A stretch of 64,000 nucleotides of DNA from Gemmobacter sp. 24YEA27 (GCF_030052995.1 NZ_JASJPW010000002.1:124001-188000); one strand, 5' to 3'; shown: positions 26,954-37,615, numbered from the stretch's first letter. Notes: generated by a model from the letters alone, not told the origin. A program made the numbers and translations.

Positions 26954-27333
26954 GACCCGAAACCCTGCAAGGCCTCGTGGTTCATCTGCGGCATCATATT
27001 GGTGTTCATATGATACATGACCCAGATCGAGCCCGCGAGCATGATCACCACCACGATCAGCGTGAAGATGGTGGACATCATGGTCCAGCCTTCCTCGTGC
27101 CTGGTGGTCATATGCAGGAAATAGATCATATGGACGATGATCTGCACCACCGCGAAGCCCACGATCAGCGCGATGGTCGCAAGCCGGCTCTCAAAACCGC
27201 CGGACATGACCACCGCAAAGGGGATCGCGGTCAGGATCACCGACAGGATAAAGCCCCTGATATAGCTGGCATGGCTGCCATGCCCATGATCCTGGCCCCC
27301 GCTTTGGCCATGCGTGTCGTGATGCGCGCCCAT
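26950..27333 (-). CDS. cyoD: Cytochrome bo3-type quinol oxidase subunit IV
   Basis: A 127-residue membrane protein with three helices (about 27-45, 53-72, 90-112) and the family sequence YIRGFILSVILTAIPFAVVMSGG. A His-rich N terminus (HHDTHGQSGGQDHGHGSH) precedes helix one. Subunit IV assists assembly of the CuB/haem site. Starts in a TGATG overlap with cyoC. Confidence 0.93.
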   Translation of the reverse strand: MGAHHDTHGQSGGQDHGHGSHASYIRGFILSVILTAIPFAVVMSGGFESRLATIALIVGFAVVQIIVHMIYFLHMTTRHEEGWTMMSTIFTLIVVVIMLAGSIWVMYHMNTNMMPQMNHEALQGFGS

Positions 27334-27986
27334 CAGATCATCCCCAGCAGATAGACAAAGGTGAAAACGCCGATCCAGATGACGTCAAGGAAGTGCCAGA
27401 ACATCGACAGGCAGCTCATCCGGCGGATATTCGGCCCTGTGATGCCTTTGACCGACAGTTGCACCATCATCGTCACCAGCCAGATTGACCCGAAGGTGAC
27501 GTGCAGCCCATGGGTTCCGACCAGCGCAAAGAAAGACGACAGAAAGGCAGAGCGGCCAGGACCCGCGCCCTCATGGATCAGGTGGTAAAACTCGTAAATC
27601 TCGATCCCGAGAAAGGCGAGGCCAAAGAGCAGCGTGACAAAAAGCCAGCCCAGCATCCGCCCCTTCTGCCCGGCATACATCGAAAGCATCGCAAAGCCGA
27701 AGGTGATCGACGAGAAGAGAAGCATCGCCGTGTTGATCGCGACAAGGTTCAGATCAAACAGCACCTTCGGCCCCGGCCCCGCGGCATAAGAGGTGCCAAG
27801 CACCCCATAGACCGCGAAAAGCACCGCGAACATCAGGCAGTCGGACATCAGATAGACCCAGAATCCGAGGGGGGTCGACGCCCCCTCTTCCGGGTGATGT
27901 TCAGACTGGTCCCAGTATTTCGCGACCGCCTCAGGGTTGTTTTGCGCATAGATCGCGGCGGGATTGGCGGGAGAAAAAACGCTCAT
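27333..27986 (-). CDS. cyoC: Cytochrome bo3-type quinol oxidase subunit III
   Basis: A 217-residue five-helix protein of the COX3 family. PLGFWVYLMSDCLMFAVLFAVYGVL begins the first span, EFYHLIHEGAGPGRSAFLSSFFALVGTHGLHV contains the conserved His/Glu/Gly motif of CyoC, and FWHFLDVIWIGVFTFVYLLGMI ends the protein. Two bases separate it from cyoB. Confidence 0.95.
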   Translation of the reverse strand: MSVFSPANPAAIYAQNNPEAVAKYWDQSEHHPEEGASTPLGFWVYLMSDCLMFAVLFAVYGVLGTSYAAGPGPKVLFDLNLVAINTAMLLFSSITFGFAMLSMYAGQKGRMLGWLFVTLLFGLAFLGIEIYEFYHLIHEGAGPGRSAFLSSFFALVGTHGLHVTFGSIWLVTMMVQLSVKGITGPNIRRMSCLSMFWHFLDVIWIGVFTFVYLLGMI

Positions 27987-27988
27987 GA

Positions 27989-30007
27989 TCAGCCCCCCGC
28001 CGCTGCTTGCAGCTGTCTGGTGCGCGCGGCCTCTTTCGCCTCGATCTCAGAGACCGGGATGTAGAAGTCGCGGTTGTAGTTGAAGGTATGCCAGATCGCG
28101 ACCACGATCAGCGCCCCGAAGGACAGGATCGCGAGCCACCAGATATACCAGATCATCGCCATGCCGAAGACGGTCGCAATCGCCGAAAGCACCACACCCG
28201 TGCCGGTGTTTTTCGGCATATGGATGGCGTGATATTTGCCGGTCGGGCGCGCGGCCCCTTCGCGTTTCATATCCCACCAGGTGTCAAGCCCGTGGCTGAC
28301 CGGCGTATAGGCGAAGTTGTAATCCGGCGGCGGCGAAGAGGTCGCCCATTCCAGCGTGCGGCCGTCCCAGGGATCGCCGGTCTCGTCGCGCATCGCGGGG
28401 TCGCCCCGCTTCCAGATCGAGACCCCCATCTGCACGAACATCGCCGCGATCCCGATGGCAATCAGCACCGCGCCAAAGGCCGCGACACCGAACCAGATCT
28501 GATAAGACGGGTCATCGAACACCCGCAGACGCCGCGTGACGCCCATCAGCCCCAGCACATAGAGCGGCATGAAGGCCATCCAGAAGCCCACGACCCAGAA
28601 CCAGAACGAGACCTTGCCCCAGAAGACGTTCAGCTTGTAGCCAAAAGCCTTGGGCCACCAGAAGTTGATCGCGGCAAACAGACCGAACAGCACGCCGCCG
28701 ATGATCACATTGTGGAAATGCGCCACCAGGAAAAGCGAATTGTGCAGCACGAAATCTGCCGGCGGCACGGCAAGCAGCACGCCGGTCATGCCGCCCACCG
28801 TGAAGGTCAGCATGAAGGCGATGGTCCACATCATCGGAAGCTCATACCGGATGCGGCCCTTATACATGGTGAAGAGCCAGTTGAAGAGCTTGGCCCCGGT
28901 CGGGATCGAGATGATCATCGTGGTGATCCCGAAGAACGAGTTGACGCTCGCCCCCGACCCCATGGTGAAGAAGTGGTGCAGCCAGACAAGGTAGGACAGG
29001 ATCGTGATACAGATCGTGGCATAGACCATCGAGCTGTAGCCAAAGAGCCGCTTTCCGGAGAAGGTCGAGGTGACTTCCGAGAACACACCGAACAGCGGCA
29101 GGATCAGGATATAGACCTCGGGGTGACCCCAGATCCAGATCAGGTTGACATACATCATCGCATTGCCGCCCGCCTCATTGGTGAAGAAGGCAGTGCCGAG
29201 ATAGCGGTCCAGCGTCAGAAGGATCAGCGTCATCGTCAGAATCGGGAAAGAGGCCACGATCAGGATATTGGCGCAAAGCGAGGTCCAGGTGAAAATCGGC
29301 ATCCGCATCAGGGTCATGCCGGGCGCGCGCATTTTCAGGATCGTGATCAACAGGTTGATGCCCGACAGCGTGGTCCCCACGCCCGCGACCTGCAGGCCCC
29401 AGATGTAATAATCGACACCGACATAGGGGCTTGATTGCAGCCCCGACAGCGGCGGGAAGGCCAGCCAGCCGGTCTGTGCAAATTCCCCGATGAACAGGGA
29501 TGCCATGGTGATCACTGCGCCGCCCACCGTCATCCAGAACGAGAAATTGTTCAGGAAGGGGAAGGACACATCGCGCGCCCCGATCTGCAGGGGCACCAGG
29601 TAGTTCATCAGCCCGGTGATGAAGGGCATCGCCACGAAGAAGATCATGATCACACCATGGGCGGTGAAGACCTGATCGTAATGGTGCGAGTTCAGATAGC
29701 CTTCAGATCCGCCAAAGGCCCACACCTGTTGCAGCCGCATCATCAGCGCATCGGCAAAGCCGCGCACGAACATGATCAGCGCGAGGATGATATACATGAT
29801 GCCGATCTTCTTGTGATCGACCGATGTGAACCACTCTTTCCAGAGATAGCCCCAGAGCCTGAACTTCGTCAGCGCGGCCAGCAGCACGAGGCCGCCCAGA
29901 ACAACACCGGCAAAGGTGACCCAGATGATCGGGTCTTTCGGAATGGCCTCCCAGTTCAGGCGGCCCAGAAGAAAGGTTGTGGGCTGAGCGCCCGGCGCAT
30001 CTGCCAT
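27989..30007 (-). CDS. cyoB: Cytochrome bo3-type quinol oxidase subunit I
   Basis: A 672-residue haem-copper oxidase catalytic subunit. Present are [13 protein letters not shown] (haem ligand region), [22 protein letters not shown] with the CuB His and cross-linked Tyr, [12 protein letters not shown] with the CuB His pair, and [17 protein letters not shown] with the two haem-ligand histidines. [19 protein letters not shown] completes the core, and the subunit-I glutamate of the proton path lies in GHPEVY. It couples ubiquinol oxidation to O2 reduction and proton pumping. Length and motif content are full, so the enzyme core is intact. Confidence 0.96.
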   Translation of the reverse strand: MADAPGAQPTTFLLGRLNWEAIPKDPIIWVTFAGVVLGGLVLLAALTKFRLWGYLWKEWFTSVDHKKIGIMYIILALIMFVRGFADALMMRLQQVWAFGGSEGYLNSHHYDQVFTAHGVIMIFFVAMPFITGLMNYLVPLQIGARDVSFPFLNNFSFWMTVGGAVITMASLFIGEFAQTGWLAFPPLSGLQSSPYVGVDYYIWGLQVAGVGTTLSGINLLITILKMRAPGMTLMRMPIFTWTSLCANILIVASFPILTMTLILLTLDRYLGTAFFTNEAGGNAMMYVNLIWIWGHPEVYILILPLFGVFSEVTSTFSGKRLFGYSSMVYATICITILSYLVWLHHFFTMGSGASVNSFFGITTMIISIPTGAKLFNWLFTMYKGRIRYELPMMWTIAFMLTFTVGGMTGVLLAVPPADFVLHNSLFLVAHFHNVIIGGVLFGLFAAINFWWPKAFGYKLNVFWGKVSFWFWVVGFWMAFMPLYVLGLMGVTRRLRVFDDPSYQIWFGVAAFGAVLIAIGIAAMFVQMGVSIWKRGDPAMRDETGDPWDGRTLEWATSSPPPDYNFAYTPVSHGLDTWWDMKREGAARPTGKYHAIHMPKNTGTGVVLSAIATVFGMAMIWYIWWLAILSFGALIVVAIWHTFNYNRDFYIPVSEIEAKEAARTRQLQAAAGG

Positions 30008-30021
30008 TTCTCAGCGTCCTT

Positions 30022-31221
30022 TCAGAAATCTTCGCCCGCAGCCGGTTCCGGCGCGATCTGGCTGAACTGGGTATTGGCCCGGCCGAAAAGGCCTGACGGC
30101 GGTGTCAGACCGGCACCGCGCATCGGGCCGGGCGCGGTCACTTCACGCGGCGCGATGACGACGCGCTGGCTGAGCATCCTGGCTTCTTCATCCGGGCCAC
30201 AGAACCCCTGGATCATATTGGCATTGCCGCCGAGCACCGGGATCGCGAGGCTGCGGCCGTCGGCGCTGGCATATCTCGGCATCAGATTGAGGATGCCGGC
30301 ACGCCCCGCGCCGCCTGCGGCGTCAATCTGCATCATTTCGGCGACGCAGATCTTGCCCTCTTCGACACAGATATTGACGACCCGCGCGAACAGCACCGGA
30401 TCAACCCCGGCATAACCACGCGGCGGCTCGTTCTGGCTTGGGGCCGCAAGCTGCAGATAGGTGTCGCGGTCAAGCATCCCACCCGCCGCCTTCGTCTCGG
30501 AGACAAAGCCGTCAAACCCGGCCTGATCGGTCACCGTGGTCACAAAATGCATCCCCGAGAACCCGGCGCCGGAATAATGCGAGGCGATGCCTTTGTAATC
30601 GCCCTGCTCGTTCAGCACGCCATGGAGCTTGGTCTCCATCCCCGGCATGGCATAGATCATCCCGGCCATGGCGGGGATGTAGAAGGCATTCATCACCGTG
30701 GACGAGGTCAGGCTGAATTCAACCGGCGTATCTTCGGGCACCACAAGGCGGTTCACCGTGGCGATCCCCTGGTCGGGGTAGATGAACAGCCATTTCCAGT
30801 CGAGCGCGACCACTTCGACCTTCAGGGTCTCGTGGTCTTCGGTGACGGGGGTGTTCACATCTACGCGATCAAGCGGCCTATACGGGTCCAGAAGGTGGGT
30901 CCCCACCCAGGTCAGCGCGCCCAGACAGATGATCAGCAAAAGCGGCACTGCCCAGATCACCAGTTCGAGTTTGGTCGAATGATCCCAGTCGGGCTGATAG
31001 TCTGCCTCTTTGTTTTTGCTGCGATATTTCCATGCGAAAAACAGCGTGAGCAACATCACCGGCACGATGATGAGAAGCATAAGAAGCGTTGTCTGCACCA
31101 GCAGATCGCGCTGCCTTGCGGCGACATCCCCTGCGGGGGCCAGCACTTCTGCCTTGCATCCCGCCAGTGCCAGAACCGCGACCATCAGAAGAGTCGCCGG
31201 GGATTTTATAAATGATTTCAT
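30022..31221 (-). CDS. cyoA: Cytochrome bo3-type quinol oxidase subunit II
   Basis: A 399-residue lipoprotein. ATG 31221 gives MKSFIKSPATLLMVAVLALAGC with lipobox LAGC; the earlier in-frame start region to 31518 has no homology. Two transmembrane helices follow (about 43-65, 88-110), then a cupredoxin domain (LDWKWLFIYPDQGIATVNRLVVPEDTPVEFSLTS) that lacks CuA ligands, as expected for quinol oxidases. An extended C terminus of about 100 residues is longer than the E. coli subunit. First gene of cyoABCD-SURF1. Confidence 0.94.
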   Translation of the reverse strand: MKSFIKSPATLLMVAVLALAGCKAEVLAPAGDVAARQRDLLVQTTLLMLLIIVPVMLLTLFFAWKYRSKNKEADYQPDWDHSTKLELVIWAVPLLLIICLGALTWVGTHLLDPYRPLDRVDVNTPVTEDHETLKVEVVALDWKWLFIYPDQGIATVNRLVVPEDTPVEFSLTSSTVMNAFYIPAMAGMIYAMPGMETKLHGVLNEQGDYKGIASHYSGAGFSGMHFVTTVTDQAGFDGFVSETKAAGGMLDRDTYLQLAAPSQNEPPRGYAGVDPVLFARVVNICVEEGKICVAEMMQIDAAGGAGRAGILNLMPRYASADGRSLAIPVLGGNANMIQGFCGPDEEARMLSQRVVIAPREVTAPGPMRGAGLTPPSGLFGRANTQFSQIAPEPAAGEDF

Positions 31222-31464
31222 ATGACTGCCTTCATCTGCCGAAGTGGTCACGCTGGGCGGGCCTGACTGCCAGGTCCCCTCGCCTCTATCGCCTAACGTC
31301 ATGCGGCGGCGCAGAACATGCGGCGTTTTGCCATATGCCGGATATACCGTATTCAGGGGCAAGTGAGTACAGGCGCCCCACCGCGACCCCTGCAAAAGGG
31401 GGCCGGGGCAGATCCGGCGCTTCTGATCCTGCCCAATTCCTGAACCAGCCGGGACCCCATTCAG

Positions 31465-32778
31465 ATGTCGAACTCTTCCGCCACTGGCCGCAGTGATACC
31501 AGCAACGAAGCGATCCATTCCGTGTCGCCCTCTGACATCGCGGTCGGCGTCATCATCGGCCGCGCGTCAGAGTTTTTCGATTTCTTCGTCTTTGCCATCG
31601 CCGCAGTGATCGTTTTCCCGAAACTGGTGTTTTCCTTCACCGATCCGCTTTCGGGCACGCTGATGTCCTTTGGCCTGCTGGCGCTGGCCTTTGTCGCACG
31701 CCCCATCGGCTCGCTTTTGTTCATGTGGCTCGACCGGCAGATCGGGCGGGTGGCAAAACTGACCATCGCACTATTCATGATGGGCACGGCCACTGTGGCG
31801 ATGGGGCTTTTGCCCTCCTATGACACGGTCGGGATCTGGTCGGTGGTCATTCTGGCCGTGCTGCGGATCTGTCAGGGCCTGGCGCTGGCCGGCGCCTGGG
31901 ACGGGATGCCGTCGCTGTTGGCGATGAACGCGCCAAAACATCAGCGCGGGCTTTACGCGATGGTGCCGCAACTGGGGGCGCCGATCGGGTTGATCGTGGC
32001 GACATTGCTGTTCGCCTATCTGCTCCACAGCCTCAGCCTGCAGGATTTCATGGAATTTGGCTGGCGCTATCCGTTCTTTGTGGCCTTCGCGGTCAATGTG
32101 GTGGCGCTGTTCGCGCGGCTGCGCATCGTCGCCTCGCATGAATTCCAGGAGCTCTATACCTCACGCGAATTGCAGCCGACCCCGGTGGGGCAGACGCTGC
32201 GCGAAGATGGCAGCACCGTGGTCCTTGGTATTTTCGTGCCGCTGGCCACATTCGCGATGTTCCATATGGTGACTGTGTTCCCGCTGTCCTGGATCAACCT
32301 TTACACCGATGAAACCATTGGAGAATATCTGCTGCTTGATGCCGGGGCCGCCGCGAACGGGATCCTTGCGGTGATCCTTTCGGGCTGGCTTGCAGATGCA
32401 TTCGGACGGCGTCGGCTGTTGCAGGCCACCGCCGTTCTGATCGGGCTTTTCGCCATCGCGGCACCGGTGCTTTTGGCGGGCGGGCGCAGCGGAGAGGTGG
32501 TCTATCTGCTGCTGGGCTGGACCATTCTGGGGCTGAGCTTCGGCCAAAGCTCGGGCGCAGTCGGCGCGCTTTTCGGGGCGAAGAACCGCTATACCGGCTC
32601 TGCCATCGTCTCGGACCTGGCATGGATGTTTGGCGCCGGCTTCGCGCCCATCACCGCGCTGTTCCTGGCCTCGTCGCTTGGGCTGCCGGCCGCCGGTCTA
32701 TACCTGCTTTCCGGGGCAGTCTGTTCGATCATCGCAATCTGGATCGCCGGCCGGCTGGAATTCCGCGCCGCCGGCTGA
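31465..32778 (+). CDS. MFS transporter, metabolite:H+ symporter-like (MHS)
   Basis: A 437-residue, 12-span carrier. IIGRASEFFDFFVFAIAAVIVFP near residue 31 is the first helix of the MHS family (ProP/ShiA/citrate types), and GRVAKLTIALFMMG-like and AGAWDGMPSLLAMNAPKHQRGLYAMVPQLGAP match its signature loops. The central loop is short. It is divergent from cyoA with 243 bases between, and this oxidase/MFS pairing suggests carriage of an organic acid or osmolyte; the ligand is unknown. It converges on the RTX/Hint gene with 12 bases between stops. Confidence 0.88.
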   Translation: MSNSSATGRSDTSNEAIHSVSPSDIAVGVIIGRASEFFDFFVFAIAAVIVFPKLVFSFTDPLSGTLMSFGLLALAFVARPIGSLLFMWLDRQIGRVAKLTIALFMMGTATVAMGLLPSYDTVGIWSVVILAVLRICQGLALAGAWDGMPSLLAMNAPKHQRGLYAMVPQLGAPIGLIVATLLFAYLLHSLSLQDFMEFGWRYPFFVAFAVNVVALFARLRIVASHEFQELYTSRELQPTPVGQTLREDGSTVVLGIFVPLATFAMFHMVTVFPLSWINLYTDETIGEYLLLDAGAAANGILAVILSGWLADAFGRRRLLQATAVLIGLFAIAAPVLLAGGRSGEVVYLLLGWTILGLSFGQSSGAVGALFGAKNRYTGSAIVSDLAWMFGAGFAPITALFLASSLGLPAAGLYLLSGAVCSIIAIWIAGRLEFRAAG

Positions 32779-32790
32779 GCCAGGCATTTC

Positions 32791-34578
32791 TCATGCGCTG
32801 TGCCGCATTTCGGCGGCAGAGCCCTGCATCTGATCACAGGCACAAAGCCCGTGCCGGAGATGGCGCCGCACCAGATCGCGGCCCTCTCGACCGTTCAGCA
32901 GCCGCCGCGCCGGATCAGGCAGGCGCGTGGCAAGGCCTGGCAGAACCGCCAGGATCTCGGCCAGCGCGCCGGGGCGCAGCATTTTCTGCGCCTCAGACCC
33001 GGGCAGGAAGGATTCCGCCGCCGCCCCCTCGGCGTGGATCACTTCATGAGCATCAAACAGCAGATGGAAATATTCGGTCTCTGACGCATCCTCGCAGATC
33101 GCAATCCCGTCAAAACCGCTCATATGCTTTGCCGCAAGCAGGATCCCCTCGCGCGCGAAAAGATGGCTGACAATGCGCGAGGACATCAAAAACCGGTGCT
33201 GCTGCGACACGATAAGATCACGCAGCGGCAGACCATTTCCAAGCGCTCCTGCCCGGAGCCGGACCGGGCGCAGCCCCGGATCCGCCTGCATCTGCGGCGC
33301 GCTTACCTGGCGCGAGCCGATCCAGCGCAGCACCTGCGGCCCGTGATCCAGTGTCAGCACGAGATCGCCCGCCACGAGATCTTCGACCGCAATTTCGCCC
33401 CTGGGCGTCGCAATCCTGGTGCCGCGCGTAAAACAGATCACACCGGTCGTTTCGGTGTTCAGCGCCATGGCGTCGACCGTCATGCCGCCATTCTGGATCC
33501 GCAGCCCGCCCGCAACCGCGTTCAGCACCCCATCCGCCAGATCGGCGCGCATCCATTGCAGCGGATTGCCATAGGTCTGGCCGGGATGTGCGGCATTCCA
33601 GGCGTCCAGCGCCGCGTGATTGTAATAGGCGGTCAGGTCGACGAAGTCATTGTTGAGGCTGTTGCCGTCATTGATCGCCCCGGTATTGCCGGTGCCGAAA
33701 TCGGCGATCAGAACCTGCCCGGTCGTGGTATTGATATAAAAGACGTCATTGCCGTCGCCGCCGTAAAGCGTGTCATTGCCGCCATCGGCGTAAAGCGAGT
33801 CGCGGCCCGCGCCGCCATAAAGCAGATCAGACCCCGCGCCGCCGTAAAGCCGGTCATCGCCGACATCACCGTAAAGCGTATCATTCCCGGCATCGCCATA
33901 TAGAACATCATTGCCGTCACCGCCAAAGGCTGTGTCATTGCCGGCGCCGCCATAGATCAGATCGCTGCCGCCATCGCCGCGGATAATGTCGTTATCGGCA
34001 TCGCCATAGAGCGTATCATTGCCCTCGCCGCCCTCGACCGTATCATTGCCGGTGCCGCCGTAAATCGTGTCATTGCCGGTGCCGCCATAAAGGGAATCGT
34101 CGCCGCCCCGGCCCTCGATACTGTCGTTTCCGGCGCCGCCGCTGATATGGTTCGTATAGGAATCGGCCCCGGTCCCCATCTCGTCATAACCGATCAGCGT
34201 ATCGTCGTAGCTGGACCCGACAATGCCATCCACGCCTGCATAAGTGTCGCCGGCAGCATGGCCTCCCGACCCGGTCCAGGTCGTCAGGTTGACATTCACC
34301 GCTGCGTTGGAGGCCGAATAATCAACAATATCAAGACCGGCGCCGCCGCTCAGGTAATCCGCGCCCTCGCCGCCGACCAGAGTATCCGCCCCATCGCCGC
34401 CATAGAGCGAGTCATTGCCCGCGCCGCCATAGAGAAGATCGTCGCCGGCCTCGCCGTTCAGAACGTCATTGCCACCGCCGCCGTAAAGTGTGTCGTTTCC
34501 CGCGCGGCCGTTAAGCGTATCGGCGCTGTTACTGCCCGTCAGAGCATCATTGCCGTTCGAACCATTATACGTTGGCAT
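32791..34578 (-). CDS. RTX-repeat exoprotein with C-terminal Hint domain
   Basis: A 595-residue protein without a Sec signal. Residues about 5-300 are Gly/Asp-rich nonapeptides ([18 protein letters not shown]), the calcium-binding RTX beta-roll of type I secreted proteins. From about residue 380 comes a Hint domain: [22 protein letters not shown] and [19 protein letters not shown], the autoprocessing-type module often found at the end of Rhodobacterales RTX proteins. The downstream block RHRFLM-like QQHRFLMSS and [17 protein letters not shown] belong to it. Probably secreted, but no type I secretion genes are in the window. I chose ATG 34578 ([11 protein letters not shown]) because homology starts there. 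Confidence 0.85.
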   Translation of the reverse strand: MPTYNGSNGNDALTGSNSADTLNGRAGNDTLYGGGGNDVLNGEAGDDLLYGGAGNDSLYGGDGADTLVGGEGADYLSGGAGLDIVDYSASNAAVNVNLTTWTGSGGHAAGDTYAGVDGIVGSSYDDTLIGYDEMGTGADSYTNHISGGAGNDSIEGRGGDDSLYGGTGNDTIYGGTGNDTVEGGEGNDTLYGDADNDIIRGDGGSDLIYGGAGNDTAFGGDGNDVLYGDAGNDTLYGDVGDDRLYGGAGSDLLYGGAGRDSLYADGGNDTLYGGDGNDVFYINTTTGQVLIADFGTGNTGAINDGNSLNNDFVDLTAYYNHAALDAWNAAHPGQTYGNPLQWMRADLADGVLNAVAGGLRIQNGGMTVDAMALNTETTGVICFTRGTRIATPRGEIAVEDLVAGDLVLTLDHGPQVLRWIGSRQVSAPQMQADPGLRPVRLRAGALGNGLPLRDLIVSQQHRFLMSSRIVSHLFAREGILLAAKHMSGFDGIAICEDASETEYFHLLFDAHEVIHAEGAAAESFLPGSEAQKMLRPGALAEILAVLPGLATRLPDPARRLLNGREGRDLVRRHLRHGLCACDQMQGSAAEMRHSA

Positions 34579-34713
34579 GGTGAGGGTTCCACACGAGAAA
34601 GACCGCCAAAGAACACAGCGGCCCGTACTGTCTACCCTCCCGTTATGATTAAAGTTCGACAAGATTGCGGCGGATTGCCGACGCGGCAACAGGCGCCGCG
34701 CCGGGTCTGGCAG

Positions 34714-36228
34714 TCAGGCATGCGGGCGGATCTCTTCGCCCTTTTCTGCGCCAGCCTGGTCGCGGGTCTTGTGGCGGATCACCAGCCCGGCAAGGACCAG
34801 GGCAAGAATGGCCGCGACGGTGACCCCGGTGAAAGCCTGTTCAAAGGCCGCGCGGGCCAGGGTGATCACCTGATCGGCCTCACGCTGCGGCAGGCTGGCC
34901 GCAAGGATCAGCGCCTCGTCGAGACTGTCGCGCGCCTCGCCTGCGATGGCGATGCCTTCGGGCAGAACGAGGCTGCGGGTGTAAAGCGCCGACATCAGAC
35001 TGCCCAGCAGCGCCACGCCCAGGGCGCCGCCCAGCTCATAGGACACTTCCTCGACCGAGGCCGCCATGCCCGCCCGCTCTTCCGGCGCCGAAAGCATGAT
35101 CGCGACCGACGCGCCGGTCATCGCCGCGCCGATCCCGAACCCCATCACCGTCAGGGCGGCCAGCCAGGCCCAGGCCGGGCCCTGATGCAGCGCCAGATAG
35201 GCCGCCAGCGCGAAGCCTGACAACAGAAGCGACCCCCAGAGCACCCGTGACGCGCCAAGACGCGGCAGCGCCAGCCCGGTCAGCGGCCCGGACAGGAACG
35301 AGGCCAGCGGGATCGGCAGGATCAGCAGCCCGGCCTCAAGCGGAGAGAGCCCGTCGACCAGCTGCAGACGCTGGCTGAACACCAGCTCGAACCCGATCAG
35401 CGCCGCCGAAGCGGTCAGCGCGGTCACCACACCGGCCGAAAACCGGGCATTGCGGAACAGGCTGAAGTCGATCAGCGGTCGGCTCGCGCGCAGCTGGCGG
35501 CGCAGGAAGATCCACATGGCCAGCGCCCCGATCCCCGCCGAAAGCGCCAGCGCCAGCAGATCCGGCTCGCGTTTGGCAAGTTCCTTGATGGCAAAGACGA
35601 GGCCGACCAGCCCGACCATCACCTGGACCGATCCGGCCAGATCCCAGGGGATGTCCGGATTGCCCGGACGCCGCTTCAGCAGCATTGCGCCGCTGATCAG
35701 CGCCAGGATCACCACCGGCACATTGATCAGAAAGACCGAACCCCACCAGAACCATTCCAGCAGCACGCCGCCCACCACCGGGCCAAGCGCCGCCCCACCC
35801 GAGGCGACCGCCGCCCAGATGCCGATCGCGAATGCGCGCTCTTTCTCATCGGTGAAGGTCAGCCGGATCAAAGACAGCGTGGCCGGCATCATCATCGCGG
35901 CCCCTAGCGCCAGCAGCACCCTCGCGAAGATCAGCATCGAAGGCGTGGGCGAGAAAGCGGCGACCACCGAGGCGAGGCCGAAGACGCAGAGCCCCGCAAG
36001 GAACATCTGCTTATGGCCCAGCCGGTCGCCGAGCGTCCCCAGCCCAGGCAAAAGCCCGGCTACGACCAGCGGATAGGCATTGACGATCCAGAGTTTCTCG
36101 GTTGCCGTAGCACCGAGATCATGGGTCAGGCGCGGCAATGCGGTATAGAGAACCGTCATATCGATGACGATCAGGAACAGGGCACTTGAGATAATGGCAA
36201 GAACAAGCCAGCGATTGGCGGCAGACAT
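34714..36228 (-). CDS. DHA2-family MFS multidrug efflux transporter
   Basis: A 504-residue, 14-span transporter of the EmrB/QacA/SmvA type. Motif A-like GTLGDRLGHKQMFLAG (about 60-75), helix-1 motif LFLIVIDMTVLYTALPRLTHDLG and motif C-like GGAALGPVVGGVLLEWFWWGSVFLINVP are present. SmvA relatives export quaternary ammonium and other cationic drugs. Divergent TetR regulator 82 bases away is the likely repressor. Confidence 0.92.
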   Translation of the reverse strand: MSAANRWLVLAIISSALFLIVIDMTVLYTALPRLTHDLGATATEKLWIVNAYPLVVAGLLPGLGTLGDRLGHKQMFLAGLCVFGLASVVAAFSPTPSMLIFARVLLALGAAMMMPATLSLIRLTFTDEKERAFAIGIWAAVASGGAALGPVVGGVLLEWFWWGSVFLINVPVVILALISGAMLLKRRPGNPDIPWDLAGSVQVMVGLVGLVFAIKELAKREPDLLALALSAGIGALAMWIFLRRQLRASRPLIDFSLFRNARFSAGVVTALTASAALIGFELVFSQRLQLVDGLSPLEAGLLILPIPLASFLSGPLTGLALPRLGASRVLWGSLLLSGFALAAYLALHQGPAWAWLAALTVMGFGIGAAMTGASVAIMLSAPEERAGMAASVEEVSYELGGALGVALLGSLMSALYTRSLVLPEGIAIAGEARDSLDEALILAASLPQREADQVITLARAAFEQAFTGVTVAAILALVLAGLVIRHKTRDQAGAEKGEEIRPHA

Positions 36229-36310
36229 CGGAAGGATCCGTTACTCGGTGAGGGCGTCATGCGCCCCGGCTGCAATATAAATACAACTGCATTGAAATGA
36301 AAGAGCCAAG

Positions 36311-36871
36311 ATGTCGGGACGCCCGCGCAGCATAGACCGCGAGAAACTGCTTGATGCGGCGGAAGCAATTGTCGCGGCTGAAGGCGCGGCGGGACTGAGC
36401 TTTGGCGCTCTGGCAAAAGCCGTCGGGGTCACGCGCGGTGGCGTGCAATATGCCTTTGGCACCAAAGAGAACCTGATCCGCGCCATGGTCGACCGCTGGT
36501 CGGACAGTTTCGAGACCGATGTGCTGGGCGGCCTTGACCCCGACCCGACGCCAAAGGCGGTGATCCAAAGCCATGTCCGCGCCAATGTCGCGGCGGCCGA
36601 TGCCGATTTTGCCCGCTCGGCCATGATGATGACCGCGATTTTCCAAAGCCCGGACCAGGTGGCTGAAACCCGGGCCTGGTATGACAGGCGGCTGGGCGGG
36701 CTTGATGTCAGCCGCCCCGAAGACCGCGACGCCGCCATTGCCTTTCTCGCCAGCGAGGGGGTGTTTTTCCTCAGGAGCTTTGGGCTGATCGGGCTGGATG
36801 ACGCCGCCTGGCAACAGATCTTCGCCGGAATCACGCGCCTTGCGGCTGGCCCGGGAGAAAGCGAACCCTGA
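36311..36871 (+). CDS. TetR-family repressor, adjacent to efflux pump
   Basis: A 186-residue regulator. The HTH (LSFGALAKAVGVTRGGVQYAFGTKENLIRAM, about 31-61) is complete, followed by an alpha-helical ligand domain. Divergent from the DHA2 pump gene; the 82-base spacer contains TGCAATATAAATACAACTGCA, an imperfect dyad likely to be the operator (about 36270-36290). It presumably represses the pump until a toxic cation binds. Confidence 0.9.
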   Translation: MSGRPRSIDREKLLDAAEAIVAAEGAAGLSFGALAKAVGVTRGGVQYAFGTKENLIRAMVDRWSDSFETDVLGGLDPDPTPKAVIQSHVRANVAAADADFARSAMMMTAIFQSPDQVAETRAWYDRRLGGLDVSRPEDRDAAIAFLASEGVFFLRSFGLIGLDDAAWQQIFAGITRLAAGPGESEP

Positions 36872-36989
36872 CGGGGCCGAACCTCTGTGGATCGCTCCGC
36901 AAAGGCACCAGCTCAGCCCGGTTCGGCACAAGACCCGGCCAGGCGCTCTGTCTCAGCCGCCGCCATTCTGACCCGCCTGAGGCTCGATC

Positions 36990-37615
36990 CGGCGCCTTAT
37001 ATCCGCAGCAGCCTTGCGTCATCCTCGCCGGTCACCGGCGAAGCAATCACACGCCTGCCAGTGATGCTATCACCTGCCCGTATGCGGCCTTCCGCATCTG
37101 GCGCCTCGTTCCGGCCCTTCGGCGCGGCAAGCCGGTGCGGCTCCCGGGGAGGAACATCGGGCGGCGTGAACCGAACCCGGACGGCTCTTTGTGCAGGAGC
37201 GCATCACACGGGCACTGCTTCCCTGGCTGCGCAAGGCCGGGGCCCCGGCCTCCATCGGGCTCCCCCTGATCTCTGCGCCGCTGGTCGGGCCGCTGACTGA
37301 CCGCGCCGCGTTTGACGCTGTGCAAAAGCCCATTGCCGCTGCCCGCGCGCGTGATGGCCAGGTGACCGGCGGCGAGTAGGGGCGTGTCGAAGGTGCTGCA
37401 ACCTTCTGGATCCGACCGGCCCTGATCGAACTGCAATTGGCACGGGGTTCTCTTCATCGATCTTCACCGCCGATCTGCCCGAGACAGAGCAGCGCCCCTC
37501 GGCGGCGGGCGCGAAAGCGGCCCGGACGCGTGGAGGGGGGCAGATGCGGCGCAAGACCAATACGATCAAATACCCCAACAGACTGCGGCGGGGCCAGGGC
37601 GTGGTTTCGACACTG
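36990..37615 (+). pseudogene. Decayed aldehyde dehydrogenase (ALDH7/aminoadipate-semialdehyde type)
   Basis: Fragments in different frames match one protein in order: SSSPVTGEAITRLPV (37019 on), then AAFRIWRLVP (about 37084). After a large internal gap come LFVQERITRALLPWLRKAGAP and APLVGPLTDRAAFDAVQKPIAAARA (37182-37360), an in-frame stop at about 37377, GRVEGAATFWIRPALIEL, then ADLPETEQR, GGGRESGPDAW and finally MRRKTNTIKYPNRL. This is the order of alpha-aminoadipate-semialdehyde/piperideine-6-carboxylate dehydrogenases. The catalytic Cys/Glu region is deleted and only about 40 percent of the gene length remains. Clearly non-functional. It explains most of the gap between the TetR gene and 37747. 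Confidence 0.75.

Noticed and set aside
27501..30415. Plus-strand open frames opposite the cyo operon
   Set aside because: They are antisense to CyoB, CyoC and CyoA and show His/Arg-rich noise without motifs.
33708..34500. Regularly spaced short repeats, checked as a possible CRISPR array
   Set aside because: The period is 27 bases and in frame; they encode RTX nonapeptides (GNDxL-type), with no constant repeat plus unique spacer pattern.
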